Position numbers and translations under genes: made by a program. Below are positions 21,700-34,965 of a DNA stretch of 64,000 bases, piece by piece (positions within the stretch are counted from its first letter, which is position 1; the number at the start of each line of letters is the position of its first letter). The notes under the pieces were generated by a model. The model was not told where the DNA came from. It saw only the letters and a list, made by a program, of their open reading frames with translations, and ran no database searches. Origin of the DNA: Nymphaea colorata (Eukaryota > Streptophyta > Magnoliopsida > Nymphaeales > Nymphaeaceae); contig NC_045145.1 of the NCBI RefSeq assembly GCF_008831285.2, positions 11,780,802 to 11,844,801 of the forward strand, given 5' to 3'.

Positions 21700-22310
21700 T
21701 TAAAGGACGCTCATGCAATACCACCTTGTAATTTGCTGGCATCCGCGCCTTCAGGTATCGGCTATTCCGAGACATCCGATAAATTGGAACGCCTTCTGGT
21801 ATTCGATCCAAAGCACTGCGTATTCATCACCCACCCATAAAATCAACTCCCAGCTTACCCGACTTCGCACATGTGGTGGATATATTGACGGATTTGCTTC
21901 AATCCGCCGCCGGCGGATTGACTCGCACCCATCCTTGCACCTCTAATTCTCACGACCGGCAACGCCGGCCTGCCGTCAAAATTCGCCCATACTTTCTAAC
22001 GGCGAACGAAGGTCTCTCTCTTACTGCTCGATCAGATCCGCCCAGTAGGCTGGCCGCCGGTAGACCAAGTTACCAAAGGTCTCAGCCCTTTGGCGCTCAG
22101 TCGGTCAGGCCTGCCTCGGTATCTGGGACGCTGGCCAAGGCCACCCATCCTCAGCGGTGACCTTCTCAGCACGACGGTTCGTCGCTCCCTCTTTCTTCGT
22201 CTCCTCCATTTGCTTGTTGTTTGTTCACATATTTTTTGGGAAATTCCTGCTTTGATTGACAGGATTAAAAGATCTCTGAGCTGGAAACGTTCGTTCCTAT
22301 TGTAGTTGCA
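21700..22310 (+). promoter_or_regulatory. GC-rich island, possible promoter or 5' non-coding exon
   Basis: Base composition rises sharply here (CCGCCGGCGG, ACCGGCAACGCCGGCC) compared with flanking AT-rich DNA, and a CT-rich stretch follows (TCGCTCCCTCTTTCTTCGTC). Such islands are common at plant transcription starts. No conserved protein is encoded. The elongin A start codon at 35723 is preceded by a splice acceptor, so that gene may have an upstream non-coding exon; this island is one candidate, 13 kb away. Inference only. Confidence 0.3.
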
Positions 22311-23820
22311 GATTTTTATGATTAGTGTACTTCTCGTGGATAAATAGGCGATATTCCTTTATTTATTCTTGGTCTGCGGGTTACAGCCTTAGCGGTTTAT
22401 GATCTTCAGAGCTCGAGTTCATGATTGCATTTTCCGGATTTAAGGTCATATTGTATGGACATTCAGTTCGATTATATGATAAGTTCTATTTATTTTTCAT
22501 ATAATTGGGCTAGAATTATGCGATCTAAGTTTCCTTCAAAAAATATAGATAGATTACGATGACTAAAGATCGTATCATTTACTTAAAGTCCTCCTAGCGA
22601 TTGATGCTGCATGAGTTCTATTCACGAATAAACAGCAATTGAAGGACTGTCTGTCACTGGTGCCCCAGTTTACTGTTGCCAAGGTGCACAAGGTCTTAGT
22701 GTCTAGTTTGATAATACTCCATCTTCACTAAGAATTCTGCTTCTCCAGGACCATGTTAGACACATAAGGCCAAGCCACTCTCTCTGAGTTTCCGGCTCAT
22801 ACTTTTACAGAAACGTAGGAACAAACTTATGTTAGGTACAAAACTAAACAACTTGAAATTGTGAGATGAGATGCTTTTTATATAATCTGCCCTTGTACAT
22901 ATAATTTTATCATTTTATGATTGATTTAGTAAGAAGCATCTGTTAATTCAAACATTTTCAGTGTAGATGATTTTTTTTAGCCATATAACAACTAATGGCT
23001 CTTAGAGCACCCAAAATTTGATAGAAAAATGACTCTCTTATGAAATAAACTTGAACCAAAACATGTTATGTGCCAAAAAAAAATAATGACAGGCATATTA
23101 ATATATTCATATAAAGTTAAAAGCAGGTTTAAGTGTGTAATTTGAGCTGTCTGACCTGGTCGCTTGCCCAATTACCATTTCCTCATGTATACACATATAT
23201 TATATGCGTGTGTGTATAATAAAAATTTTCTAGCCACACTCTTCTCAAGGAAGCATTATTATAGATAGTCAATATAATTGCATGTAATATGGATGTAAGG
23301 TTGTCAATAAAGCTACTATTGTATCACAGATTCACATCGTTATATCGATCACTTCTTTTAGTCAGAAACTCCTTATAACTTCTCCACAACCTTCTTGACA
23401 TGGAAACTTAAAGAGACTTGGTTGTCTCAACTTGACAAGTGTATCTTTTATTCTGACAAATATCTTTGAATATTTGTCTTTTGACTTAAAATTTTCACCA
23501 GTCTTGAAGCTACTGGTTAAAATATTGAAAATCCTTTTTCTCATAGAGTTCCTTCCAAATTCTATCCCCATGTCCAACTCTTTTCCGGAGAATATTTATA
23601 TGATAATTTTTTTTTTCAGGTATTGAAGTTGAACACAGCCAACCTGTGTTACATTAAATGTATTATCACAATCAACCATTAAATAGGTCATCTCATCCTG
23701 GGGCATATAGTGACTTGAATCTGATATCTACACAACTCTTCTACGTATTTTGAATTTAGGGAATTTTTTAAAAAACAAATTAGAGATTTGGCAATAAAGA
23801 AATACAGTCCACTTTTCAAT
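22311..23820. other. Intergenic DNA, nothing recognised
   Basis: AT-rich, no coding frame with family resemblance and no obvious repeat. Confidence 0.5.
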
Positions 23821-23827
23821 GTTGCTA

Positions 23828-23828
23828 A

Positions 23829-23870
<42 letters not shown>
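23828..23870. repeat. Compound (CA)n(GA)n microsatellite
   Basis: ACACACACACACAC followed directly by a GA run. Confidence 0.95.
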
Positions 23871-23874
<4 letters not shown>

Positions 23875-23884
23875 TATAAACTAT

Positions 23885-24965
23885 GTTGGTAAGGCCAGCC
23901 CGAGTCCACACCCGTCACCTAAGTCCACCACTTAGGTGACTGGATATGTGTTGTCGCCTAGGCTGGCCTAGGCGCCAACATGCCTAGTCCATGGAAAAGT
24001 GAAAAGACACATTCCCTTCTTTCAATTAAAGTTTATTAATTGAATATATATTGTTATGTAATATGTACTTTATTCTGTGTATTTTTATGTATTGGTATGT
24101 TGATTATGCTGCTATATATGTATACTGTTATATGTATATACAGTTAGTCACTTAGTCTGTTATATAGTATTGTGATACCTCATACCTGTTATAACTATAC
24201 ATTAGTATGGTTATGTTACTTATATCATATAGTTGTATACTTGTATGTATTGTTACTTTGTTATACCTGTTATAAACTTATATGTATATACTATTATGCT
24301 AAATTGTATTGTAATAAGATTTGTTATTCCTGTTATATATATTGTGGTACACGTCATATGTAGATATTGTTATGTACAGTGTGTTATACCTGTTATATAG
24401 TCTTGCGTCAACCTATTATATGTATATATATACTGTTAGCCTGTTATATAGTATGTAATGTTGTGATACTTGTTGCATGTATACGTTAGTATGGTTATGT
24501 ACTTATATGTATTGTTACTGTTATGTACTTATATGTATACTATTATGTACTGTTAGTCTTTTTTATTATATTATGTCTTTCTTTAAGTACAGATGGGTTA
24601 AAGCGATGGATTAAAGCCTTCTTGCGGATTTGCATTCCTTCTTCTAGAGATTAGATTAGTTTTTTTTTGGTTACTTGTATTAGTTACATTTAATGAGTAA
24701 TGTTAAACTTCTTCTATTGATTTTGCATATTCAATGAAGTCAACAATTAATTTTTGATTGTTTAAGACTTTAAGTTGATTATGCTTGTTATATTAGTACT
24801 CTCCACATTCCAAATATTAGTAATAGTTATTCAAAATAACTTGACATATTAACATAACTAACAAAATTAACCAAAAAAAAAAAATTGGTCGCCTTTTTTG
24901 CTACGCTCGCCTAGGCACTAGGCTCTGCCTGGTGCTCAGGCGGTGCCCGGACGCCTTGACAAAAT
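23885..24965. mobile_element. Possible non-autonomous element with GC-rich ends
   Basis: Both ends are GC-rich with the word GCCTAGGC (23947-23975 and 24905-24960). The interior is AT-rich and made largely of degenerate TATATGTATACTGTTATGTA repeats (24040-24560). At the left end GTCACCTAAGT (23914-23924) and ACTTAGGTGAC (23930-23940) form a perfect 11-bp stem with a 5-base loop. This GC-end, AT-core layout is seen in several plant DNA transposons, but matching termini and a target duplication were not identified. Confidence 0.4.
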
Positions 24966-27850
24966 AGGGTATAAAAAGCTGCCATCCAGCACAACAGCTT
25001 TTCTCAGGCATAATGATGCATAGTGTACTCATACCTTACCATTTCAAGTAGGCATTTGATTACTTTTTTTGCTATATTGCATCAGCACTTGCAAAAGCAT
25101 GAAGTGTCAATGTCAGACACTTTGTGACATGGACATGAACACAAGACGTGCCAAAACAACATTTTTAAAGCATGACATGTTCACAAAAAGGGTTACACAT
25201 GTTTGTTTGTTGACACATCCTGAAACACAGTATCAAACTACCAAATATATATGGACATATTAGACAACCCTTTCAAATCTAGGTTCATTTGACAACCTTA
25301 AAGGAGTCAGATCAACAACGCTCCAAGATGCTCGACAACTTGAAGAGGCAGACTGGCACCCAGTGTAGGTTCACCAACATGCATGAAACATAGTCAAAGA
25401 ATGCTGAAAAACCACCTGGAGAACAGGTGAGCCCCAAAAATTTAAATGAAAAGTAGATTTTTTTAAAAATAGTTTTTAATAGAAAAAATTAGGGTTCCTA
25501 CAAAATACTCATCTTTCCTTCTTCTCCTTTTGTCTTTTTGGAATTTGGCATGGGATTTGTCTTTTCTTTTCCTTGCATGAGTGAGCCCCTCTTCTCTCCC
25601 TCCCACCTTCTCCCTTTCTCAGTTGAGATCTGAGTAACACAGATTCTTTAAAAAGTGTTGCCTGCTTGGTGCTGCTTGGCTGTGGCAATTGACAAGCTTC
25701 TCTATTTTTGTTAAATTGTTACCAGAACTATAGCTTAGTGATTGTTAATTATTGGCTTTGTTGTTTGTAAGACAATTCATACATATAGCAATTTTATCTT
25801 GTTTAGGTACTCCATATACGCCATTAATCCTATCTCAAGAGTTCAAAATTTTCTCTTCAGAAATAAAATACCAACCTCTAAAATCTGGGAATATGCTTGT
25901 GCAAGCTTATGTCCATAGCCGTGCAGCCATTCAGTTACGCTGAAATTGTTATTAACACTTCCCTGTCATACTGTGAGTCTGTGACATAATGTGTGCAACC
26001 AAGGTCTGATCTTGCTTCATGCATGCTGTAAATTTCGGATTCCAAAGTGTTGAAGTCTTCTGCTATCCTTTGTTTCCTATGAAATAAACTATGGTGGAGC
26101 TGAAATCAATCCATCTAGATGCCTGAAGAAAACCTTGGCTCCTTATGAAAGAAACAATTTGCCTGCCCTACATCAGAAAATTAGTGTGATTGAGTTTTTC
26201 ATGCACAGGGAGTCAAAAAATTTAGGGAAAGGCCAGCATAGGCAGTCGAATCCAATGATTACACAAGAAAAAGGAAACAAGGACGGACATAATAGTGGAA
26301 ATAAAAACTGATTAGAATCTGATTGAAAAGGCTAATTCAGTTGCATATAAAGTATGCAGCAATTCAGATATGAAGTATGCACCCTAAAACTGATTAGAAA
26401 GATATACATCACCTCTTTCTTTTTTTTCTGATCAGCACTCTTTCAATCACAATTTCTGCTCACAATTTGGGGCTTGCGATCAAACTTGCAATTTGCTAAC
26501 GTAGGAAACAAAAAAATCACTTTGAAATTTGAATACATCGAGAAACTTCATATTAAAAACTCATGGAAGAAATTTATTTTCAACATAGTGTCAAAATATT
26601 TTAAACATGGCATGAAATCAGACAGAAGATTCTGATCTCACACTGATTTGATGGTATTGCAAAACAGAAATTGATCAGGGAGAAGATTCTGATCTCACAT
26701 CTTGATGAGATTTTCAGATTGGGATTTTAATTCGACACTAGAGTGGGTAAGGTTTCATATCAAAGGATTGCTGAAAGAAGGATATGAGAAAAGAAGTCTT
26801 GAAGAAAACAGAATATGAGAAAGGAAAGAAAGAAAACAGTTTATACTGGAAGAACAAGGAAAAAAAGGACGCGAGTTTTCTTACTAGACGAACATTTTTC
26901 GTTTTTTAATTGGGTATATCTTCTGGAAAACATCTACAGCCTTGCCATGATATGATGATACCATGAAAGAATTTGAAGGACCAAATATTGTGATGGCCAA
27001 ACAACTTTCATTCAGCAGGGAGAGAAGAAGGAACAGAGAGGAGTTTAGGGAAGGAAAGGCAGCCACTTATCAGGTGTGCCTTAATCCCATTTAAGAAAAG
27101 TTGAGATATGCTTGACTAGTCATACGCATAGTCAGTTAGGTATATTGATGAATGACGTAGCTAAATATAAGCTTGCGTACATGAACTGATGTTCATTTAT
27201 GATGCATGAACATATGATTGCAAATGGTTAATCGACTTAGAAATATACTGGAGTTATGATCAATTTTCTTCGGCTTAAGTTTAATTAATCAAGCAAGGTT
27301 GAGCCTGAGCAATATAAAGATTTATTTCATATTCAAGACGCTTAAGTTCAGGCTAAAACTGAGCTCTATGTTGTAGAGGTTATGTCTCTCTTACCTTATC
27401 TGACTTGAGATGGGAATGTCATAAGGAGTTATTACATTTGTCCAAACTGAGGAGACTAAGACTCTTGGATGATAAAGGTTGAGAATTGAGCTTCAAGGCA
27501 TGCTGAGCAGAAGCAGGATCCTCCTTAAGGATGTACATATCCCCTCAATGCTCTCTTCTAGTGAATGTTTTTTTCATTTAAAGATCCTTGACATAAATGA
27601 AGAAGAGTATATTCAACAAAAGAATTTGAATGATTGATAAGTTGTGAAACAAAAATTATGTTTTTCTTGATATCGAGAACATGGAGAACAGATAGAATTT
27701 TAAGACAAGAACCAGACATGGGAATAGAGACATGTCCAACATCAGTGATGGAATGGTGAGACCCATCTCCAGTGAGTATATTACCTTTACCAAAATAATA
27801 AATTAAACTAGAGAAATTATCGCATTACCCATAACATGTGTAGCAGCCCT
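24966..27850. other. Intergenic DNA, nothing recognised
   Basis: No gene or structured repeat seen. It may contain 3' remains of the minus-strand copia element whose gag begins at 28886, but no pol motif or second LTR was found. Confidence 0.45.
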
Positions 27851-27942
27851 TGAATAGATATACAACACACCTTGGTCATCACATTTTACCTCGGTCATCA
27901 CGTTTTAAATCCAACCCTGACAATATCAAAAGAACCTTTATA

Positions 27943-28886
27943 TCAGGCACAAGTTTGGGGGAAGTATCTTTGTCTTTGTCTCCTCTCCATTGGTGCCATC
28001 TCTCTTGTTAAAATTGCCTTTATTTTGGGGTTTATTCCAGTAGTTGCCTTGATGGGACCCCGCTTATTGCAATTGAAACATGTAGGCACATTCCTGTTTG
28101 GCAGTATTTGGGATACATAACTGCCCACACCCCCTAAAGGATCCTCTACCTCGTCCTCACCCTCATCTAAAACAATCAACCCATCCCCCTTGAGTAGTAA
28201 ATATTGTATTGGCCTGCACTTGTCTGCTTGTCCCATTAGAGAGACCCTTCAAGGTCATCTTGTATTGCAGAAGTTTCACCTACTAGTCTTCAAATGACAA
28301 AGCTCTATAAACGTTGCAGTGACTGTGGACAGCACATGATATTCTGGTCTAAGTCCTATCAAATATCTTATGAATTTTATCCGTTTCAGCCAGCTTATAT
28401 CCCATAGTAGCCAATTGATCAGAAATAGATGCACTCCGATTCAAATATTCCATGATAGACATCAATCCTTTTGAGAGCATCTGAAATTCATGTTGAAGGT
28501 AAGAGATTCTAGCCTCTGAGGCTGTCAATAAGTCCTCACAAGTTTGTTTCATAACTCAGGTGAACACTCATTTGGAACACGCACCAGCACCTCTTGATAA
28601 AGAGTAGAAGTAATAAAAGAACAACTTCCCAATCACGTTTCAACCAGGCTTCAAATTTAGAATTTGGAACTGATTTTTGAGTAGCAACTCCATCACCATC
28701 CTTGATTTCTTGCGAGATATGTTCTAGAGGGACTGGGAAGAACCATGTATGCTGTCCAAAGAAACCTTGACTTTGAATGAATAGGAGGATTTGATGCTTC
28801 CACGTAAGAAAGTTGGTATTGGTAAATTTTTCAAAAATAAGTGGACCCAAAAAATGATAAGAGATGTACTTAGAGGAAGATTCCAT
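27943..28886 (-). pseudogene. Ty1/copia gag remnant (minus-strand element)
   Basis: Starting at an ATG at 28886, the minus strand gives LIFEKFTNTNFLTWKHQILL, the typical copia gag N terminus, then the UBN2-like LQHEFQMLSKGLMSIMEYLN and SISDQLATMGYKLAETDKI (28349-28552). A broken zinc knuckle CFNCNKRG with no proper His/Cys tail follows near 28070-28085. Frameshifts separate the three parts. No protease, integrase or reverse transcriptase follows toward lower coordinates. The upstream half, with the 5' LTR, lies at 34952-35201, beyond an inserted plus-strand copia element. Confidence 0.75.
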
Positions 28887-29478
28887 GGAAGAACTTAGAA
28901 AGAGCCTTGTTGAATAGGATTACTCAGCGATAGAAGAATCTTGCAGCCAATAAAATAAAAATCAACAAATACTGCCCACATTTGAATTCTCCTTTTTTTT
29001 TTTTGGAACAGTTCAGGTTAGGGGAACTTTGGCTGCAATAATTAATTTCTTTATTGTGCAACAGATTAGCGTCTGTTCCAAATAGCTTTTTGTTCCTCTT
29101 TTTATACGTTAGGGAGCAAAAATGAAAATAAGAAGCTATACAATGAGAAAATAATAACGCAAAATTTATTTTTTCAGTCGCTGCTAGGTACAGACTTTGC
29201 TGACCAAGAATAAAGCAAAAACAGTTTCAATGTCGGCAAAACAGGAATGGAGAAATCCATGGCAGACCAACATTAATCATGAGGGATGATTAGTTATTTC
29301 CAGCAAAAGAGGATTTGTAGAAACACAAAACAGAGATATTCAGACATCTAGGACTGATTTAAGACTGATATAATGAGGTGTGCAGTTGTAAATCAGTGCA
29401 AAACAGACAAAAGACAGTGAATGACAATGAAAAGGGAAGATTAGGGCAGATGGCAGTCAAAAGAGGAGATCAAGGTGG

Positions 29479-29837
29479 TGTTAGAATTTAAGGTTTAGCC
29501 ATCATGTAAGTATGCATATGTGTATTTTATATGTACTGTCATACATCAAATACTCTTGGTAGTTTGATGTGTGATTTGTATATATAAATATATATATGTA
29601 TGCATGGGTTGGAGCAGTCCCAACAGCTAGTTTCTTTAACCTTTCTTCTATAAATATGGGACTTGGGTCCCTTGCTTGGTGTTGGCTTTAAGGCCTGATT
29701 TTGTGTATCATTTGAAATTTAATACAAGTTCCTTTTCACCTCTATGTTCCTCCTTCTGTGACTTCTTGGAGTGACTGGTATCTTCAAGAGTGTAACTTTT
29801 GGAGTGTTTCTACCATCAAGTTTGGACATGGTTTACA
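29479..29837 (+). repeat. 5' LTR of plus-strand copia element
   Basis: Starts TGTTAGAATTTAAGG and ends TTTACA, 359 bp, with a TATAAATATGGG promoter motif at about 29651. Compared with the 3' LTR it lacks roughly 110-120 bp, including the left side of a hairpin, so the LTRs differ by one indel plus substitutions. Confidence 0.85.
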
Positions 29838-29849
29838 TGGTATCAGAGC
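29838..29849 (+). promoter_or_regulatory. Primer-binding site (initiator tRNA-Met type)
   Basis: TGGTATCAGAGC directly follows the 5' LTR, the standard plant copia primer-binding site complementary to the 3' end of initiator tRNA-Met. Confidence 0.9.
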
Positions 29850-30192
29850 CGTGGTTTGGATCTTCGTTTGCTGATTTTCAAAGTCTTGAAAAATCAGTCC
29901 TTGCTGCCTATTTGTAGCTGTGAAGCACACCAACTGTTTGACAAAATTATTGGCTGCTGTTTTGCACAAGAAGAGCTGTCTTCTTGCTGATCTTTGGTAG
30001 CTGTTTTTCGTGGATATCTCGCTGACTTTTGTGGCTGTTTGGCTCTGTCACAAGCTTCTATCTTGCTATTTTTGTGGCTGATTTCATGGACTGTTTTGGT
30101 GCTGCATCAAGCTCTCTTGTTGCTGTTTTTGTAGCTGTTTTCATCTTAGTGCTACCTCAACAACTCAATTACATCTAGTCAAGGTACACATC

Positions 30193-33100
30193 ATGGATGA
30201 GAGAACTACTTTCATTCTTCTGTCTAGACTTACTTCATCTAATTATGTTCAATGGGCAAGAAGTATGAAATTCTTCCTTAGAAGTAAAGGATTGTGAGGA
30301 CTAGTTGATGTGTCTAAAAGTGAGCCACAATTAGTCTTAACAAAAAAGATGGAAAAGCCCATGAACTAGATGAATTCGAAAAAGATAAGGTTGTGAATGA
30401 ATATGAGAAAAAATGAGATGAATGAAATATAGGACACCACAAAATCATTACATGGATTTTTGCTTGTGTTGATACTACAACTATGAGTCAAATAGCAAAA
30501 CATGATTTTGCTCATGAAGCTTGGGAATTCTTTGAGAAAACTCATACTATGAAGGATGTAGCCTACATTTGCAACCTTCAAATGAAGATTGCAAGTCTCC
30601 AGCAAGAAGATAAATTTATTTAGGAGTATGTTGGTGAGATGGAACAATTATGGGATGAATTAGCCTCATTTGAATCCGAATGATTTGATCCAAGAGACAT
30701 AGTACTAAGAGAAAAACAAATTCAAAGGGAGAAATTTTATAAATTTATTCTTGGTCTTAGACCAGAATATAATGGGTCAAAACTTCTTTACTTCATAGAC
30801 ATAAAGTGTGTCATCCATAAAAGAGACCATAGCGGAGCTTCAAATGAAAGATAATAAATTTAACTTTTCTAGAGAAAAGAATGAAAGTGTTCTTGCTACC
30901 TCAAGACCCAGTGCTCATATGAGAACCTATAGGCCTCCTCATTTCAATCAAAATTATGAGGATAACAACAAAAGAATTATATGTTTTTTTTGCCAAGAAG
31001 AAGGATATACTAAACCTAGGTGTCCTAAATTGGGGAAATTTGATAAGAAGACAAGTGTGCAGTGATAATGCATGAAGAAAGTAATCACTTCGACTTAGAC
31101 AAGCTTGTAAGTGATCTCCAACCGAAGCTCATTGATCTTCAATCACTTTTCAAAGGAGGGGCTTATCCAATTTCCGGAGCAACGGTGACATCTACATCAT
31201 CAAGTAAGTACTCTTGGATGTTTGATTCCGGAGCTTTATTTCATATGACCTCTTGTAGTTCACTACTTATCGAATGCACTAAGGAAGAACATGCCCTTTT
31301 GTTAAAACTGCCGATGGAACTCCTCGTGAAATCAAATATATTGGGAATATTGATCAAAATTTTAATTCAAAAGTTTTCAAAATACCAAAAGTTAGATTTA
31401 TTGCCAAACTTAACTTAAATCTCTTGTCAGTTTCTCAAATAACCAATCATGGATGTGATATTGTCTTCTCACAAAATAAATTTTTGATACATGACCATCT
31501 TTCCAAAAAGACGATTCAGGAAGGTTCTAAGAAAAATGATCTCTACTATGTTAATTATTTGGATCTTTCCAACCCTACTTGCAACGTTGTTAAGAAAAGT
31601 GACATCCAAATTTGGCATCAAAGATTTGGACATTCAAGTTTCAGAAAAATGTCTTGTATCCCATTTTTGGAGGAGAAATGTAAAGAAAAGATTGTATTAA
31701 AGCCAAAATTAAGGCTTTACCTTTTGGCAATAGAAACTTTATTCCAAAAGCACCATTTGAATTAGTGCATTCGGATGTATGGGAACCCGCTCCTATTATG
31801 TTTAAAGGTGGTTTGCTATATTATGTTGTTTTTGTGGATGATTACTCTCAATATGCTTGGGTCTATTTTCTTAAACGCAAATCGGAAGTCTTTATGAATT
31901 TCAAAAACTTTTGTAACATGATTAAAGCACTATTTGACGCCAACCTAAACATTTTTAGAGGTGATTCTGGGGGAGAATTCATTTCCAATGAATTTGAAGA
32001 ATTTCTAAAGAAAAAGAAAATTATACATCAAAAGTCTTGTCCCAAAACCTCCCAACAAAATGGATTTGCCGAAAGAAAACATAAAAATATTCTTGAAATA
32101 ACAAAAGCTCTTCTTATATCAAAAAATGTTCCAAAAATTTTTTGGGCTGAAGCCATTTTAACCTCCATTTATTAACTTATAAAATACCTTATAAAGTTTT
32201 AGAAAACATTTCACCTTTTCAAAGACTTTTAAATTTGGAGCCAATTTATAAACGATTTAAGGTCTTTGGTTGCAAGTGTTACATTCTAAATGACAAAAAT
32301 GACAAACTTTCATCTAAGGCTATTTCATGTATCTTTATTGGCTATTTCGAAACTCAAAAAGGATATAAATGCTATGACATGGAAAAGGATAAAGGGTAAC
32401 TTGTATGTTTCAAGAAATGTGATATTTTTAGGAGAAGAAAATGAGTTTGATGCAAATGAACCCAAGCATGAAGATGACTATTCTTTCGTATGAATAAAAG
32501 ATGATGATGATGATGTTTTGCATTCTTCATATGATGATGCTTTGAATGAGATTGATAGCATTTCTTTTGATAATAGACCACCAAGAGAAGTTATAATTTG
32601 TAGAAAAAGAACTAAAGAAAACGCCCATGAGTCTCAACCTACTCTTAGGAGATCTCAAAGAGATAGTAATCCACCTCAAAAGTTTGTCTCCTACGAGCCT
32701 TTTTCCCCAAAACATAGTGCTTGCTTATTAGCTATTCACTCATTTGATGAACTTTCATCCTATCTTGAAGCCAAGACTAACTCACATTGGATTGAAGCTA
32801 TGAACAATGAACTTAGAGCCCTTGAAGACAATAAAACTTGGGACATTTCTTCTCTTCCTGTCGGGAAAAGACAATAGGATGTACATAAGTATATAAAGTT
32901 AAGACTAGAAGTGATGGATCACTTAAAAGGTATAAAGCTAGATTAATTGCTAAAGGGTATGCTTAAGAATATGGCATAGACTACGAGGAGACCTTTGCTC
33001 TTGTTGCTAGAATGACATCAGTCAGGACCCTAATAGCCATTGCCACCATCAAGCAATGGTTCATATGTCAAATGGATTGAATGGTTATTTAAATGAGGAT

Positions 33101-34238
33101 GTGTATATGGACTCACCCCCTGGGCTTGATTTACCTAAAGGAAAAGTTCTCCATCTTAGAAGACACTATATGGATTGAAACAAGCTCCGAAAGCTTGGTT
33201 TGACATGTTTAGCAATGTTATGTTTAAACAAGGTTGTAAATCATGTTATTCTGATACTGCTATGTTTGTCAAAAATACTACTATAGGTATAATTGTGTTG
33301 CTTTTATATGTAGATTATATAATTATTACAGGTACTGATGCCAACAGAATTATGCAGGTAAAGGATTTCCTAAAGAATGAATTTGAAATGACTTATTTGG
33401 GTAACTTAACATATTTCCTTGGTATTGAAGTACCTTATTGTAGGAGATGATACTTACTCTCACAAATGAAGTTTGCCAATAATATTATAAGTAGATCAAA
33501 AATCAATGATGGCAAGGTGGTCGACACATTAAAACTTTAGGAGTAAAGATGAAGATTGATGATAGAGAAATTATAGAAAATCCCACACCCTTTCGTCATT
33601 GGTTGGAACTCTCACATATCTATCTATCACAAGGCCTGACATATCTCATGCTGTACATGTCATGAATCAGTTTCAACAAAGACCTACTTTTGTACACATG
33701 GGAGCTGCATTGAGGACTGTTCGACATGTCAAACACACTATCACTAAGGGACTTTTTCTATCATCCTCATCAAATTTGATTATGATTGCCTATACTGATG
33801 CTGATTGGGTGGAGATCCTAACAATGGGCATTCCACCACTGGTTTTTTGTGTTTTTCTAGGTAACTCTTATTTGTTGGAGGTGCAAAAAACAAAATAAAG
33901 TCTCTTCATCTTCAACCGAAGTAGAGTATCGTGCTATGGTTACCACCACCATGGAGGTTTTATGGTTAAAAAGCTTATTGAAGGACATTGGAATTGACTT
34001 GACTGAAGCTACTAAGCTCTGCTGCGACAATAGCAGCACCATCTACATTGCTGGCAATCATACTTTTCATGAAAGGACAAAACATATTGAAATGGATTGT
34101 CACTATGTGAGAGAAGAATATCTTAGCCGAACAATTGACATATCTTTTGTTCCTTCAAATTGGAGATTTCTTTATCAAGGCACTTGCTTCAGCAAGATTT
34201 CAATTTCTTCTTTGCAAACTTTCGGTGATCACACCGTA
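30193..34238 (+). pseudogene. Ty1/copia gag-pol, degenerate
   Basis: The gag begins MDERTTFILLSRLTSSNYVQ with an early stop. The zinc knuckle CFFCQEEGYTKPRC (about 30985-31025) has Tyr in place of the essential His. Protease core FDSG is at 31220-31232. The pre-integrase motif HQRFGHSSFRKM is near 31617. Integrase keeps all three acidic positions: HSDVW (31765-31780), GDSGGEF (31960-31980) and NGFAERKHKN (32059-32089). Reverse transcriptase has KQAPKAWFD (33178-33204) and LLYVDYIIITG (33301-33333), where the second catalytic Asp of YVDD is Tyr. RNase H ends with LCCDNSSTIYIAGN and HERTKHIEMDCHYV (34015-34110). There are at least eight frame breaks. Confidence 0.9.
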
Positions 34239-34252
34239 AGTTTGAGGGGTGG
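34239..34252 (+). promoter_or_regulatory. Polypurine tract
   Basis: AAGTTTGAGGGGTGG immediately before the 3' LTR, the usual position of the plus-strand priming site. Confidence 0.7.
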
Positions 34253-34734
34253 TGTTAGAATTTAAGGTCTAGCCATCATGTAAGTATACATATTTTATAT
34301 GTATTGTCATATATCAAATACTCTTGGTAGTTTGATGTATGATTTGGATATATAAATATGTATATGTATGAATAAGTTATTTATTTTCTCTTCTTTTTCT
34401 TTGTATTTTTTTGTCTTTTTTATTTTCTTTTTGATCAGGTTGGAGAGCTAGCTGTTGGCTGCTCCCACGGGCTAGATTTTTAGCCATTGGAGCAGTCCCA
34501 ACAGCTCGTTTCTTTAACCTCTCTTCTTTCATTTTCTTCTATAAATAAGGGACTTGGGTTCCTTGTTTGGAGTGGGATTTAAGGCCTGATTTTGTGGATC
34601 ATTTGAGATTTAATAAAAGTTCTTTTCACCTCTAGTTTGAGATTTCTCCTTGTGTGATTTCTTGGAGTAGCAGGTATCTTTAAGAGTGTAACTCTTGAAG
34701 TGTTTTTTACCATCAAGTTTGGGCCTGGTTTATA
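34253..34734 (+). repeat. 3' LTR of plus-strand copia element
   Basis: TGTTAGAATTTAAGG to TTTATA, 482 bp. It contains a strong hairpin at 34450-34506 (AGCTGTTGG and CTGCTCC pair with GGAGCAG and CCAACAGCT, with a nested GGCTA...TAGCC stem) and a TATAAATAAGGG motif near 34541. The 5' copy lost one side of this hairpin. Confidence 0.85.
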
Positions 34735-34965
34735 GGTAGAATGGCTGGAAAAAGCTCCGAAACAAGAGAACATCAATACTAGATGGATTAGGGCAAACAT
34801 GATGAACCATATAGAGGAGTATAAGATGGGGCAGGCCGCAGAACAATTGCAAGACCAAAGCAATACTGAGGGGAAGAAGATTCAGAAAGAGTTACTATAT
34901 CTTGAAGGAAACACCTTTTGGATTACTATTCAGTTCCTGACCCAGACGTGTTTCTGATACCATGT

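Larger units (their letters stand above)
29479..34734 (+). mobile_element. Ty1/copia retrotransposon, plus strand, with both LTRs
   Basis: 5' LTR 29479-29837, primer-binding site, degenerate gag-pol in copia order (gag, protease, integrase, reverse transcriptase, RNase H), polypurine tract, and 3' LTR 34253-34734. GGTGG before and GGTAG after are a possible 4-of-5 target duplication. Many stops make it non-autonomous. It sits between the 5' LTR and the gag of another copia element on the minus strand, so it inserted into that older element. Confidence 0.85.
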
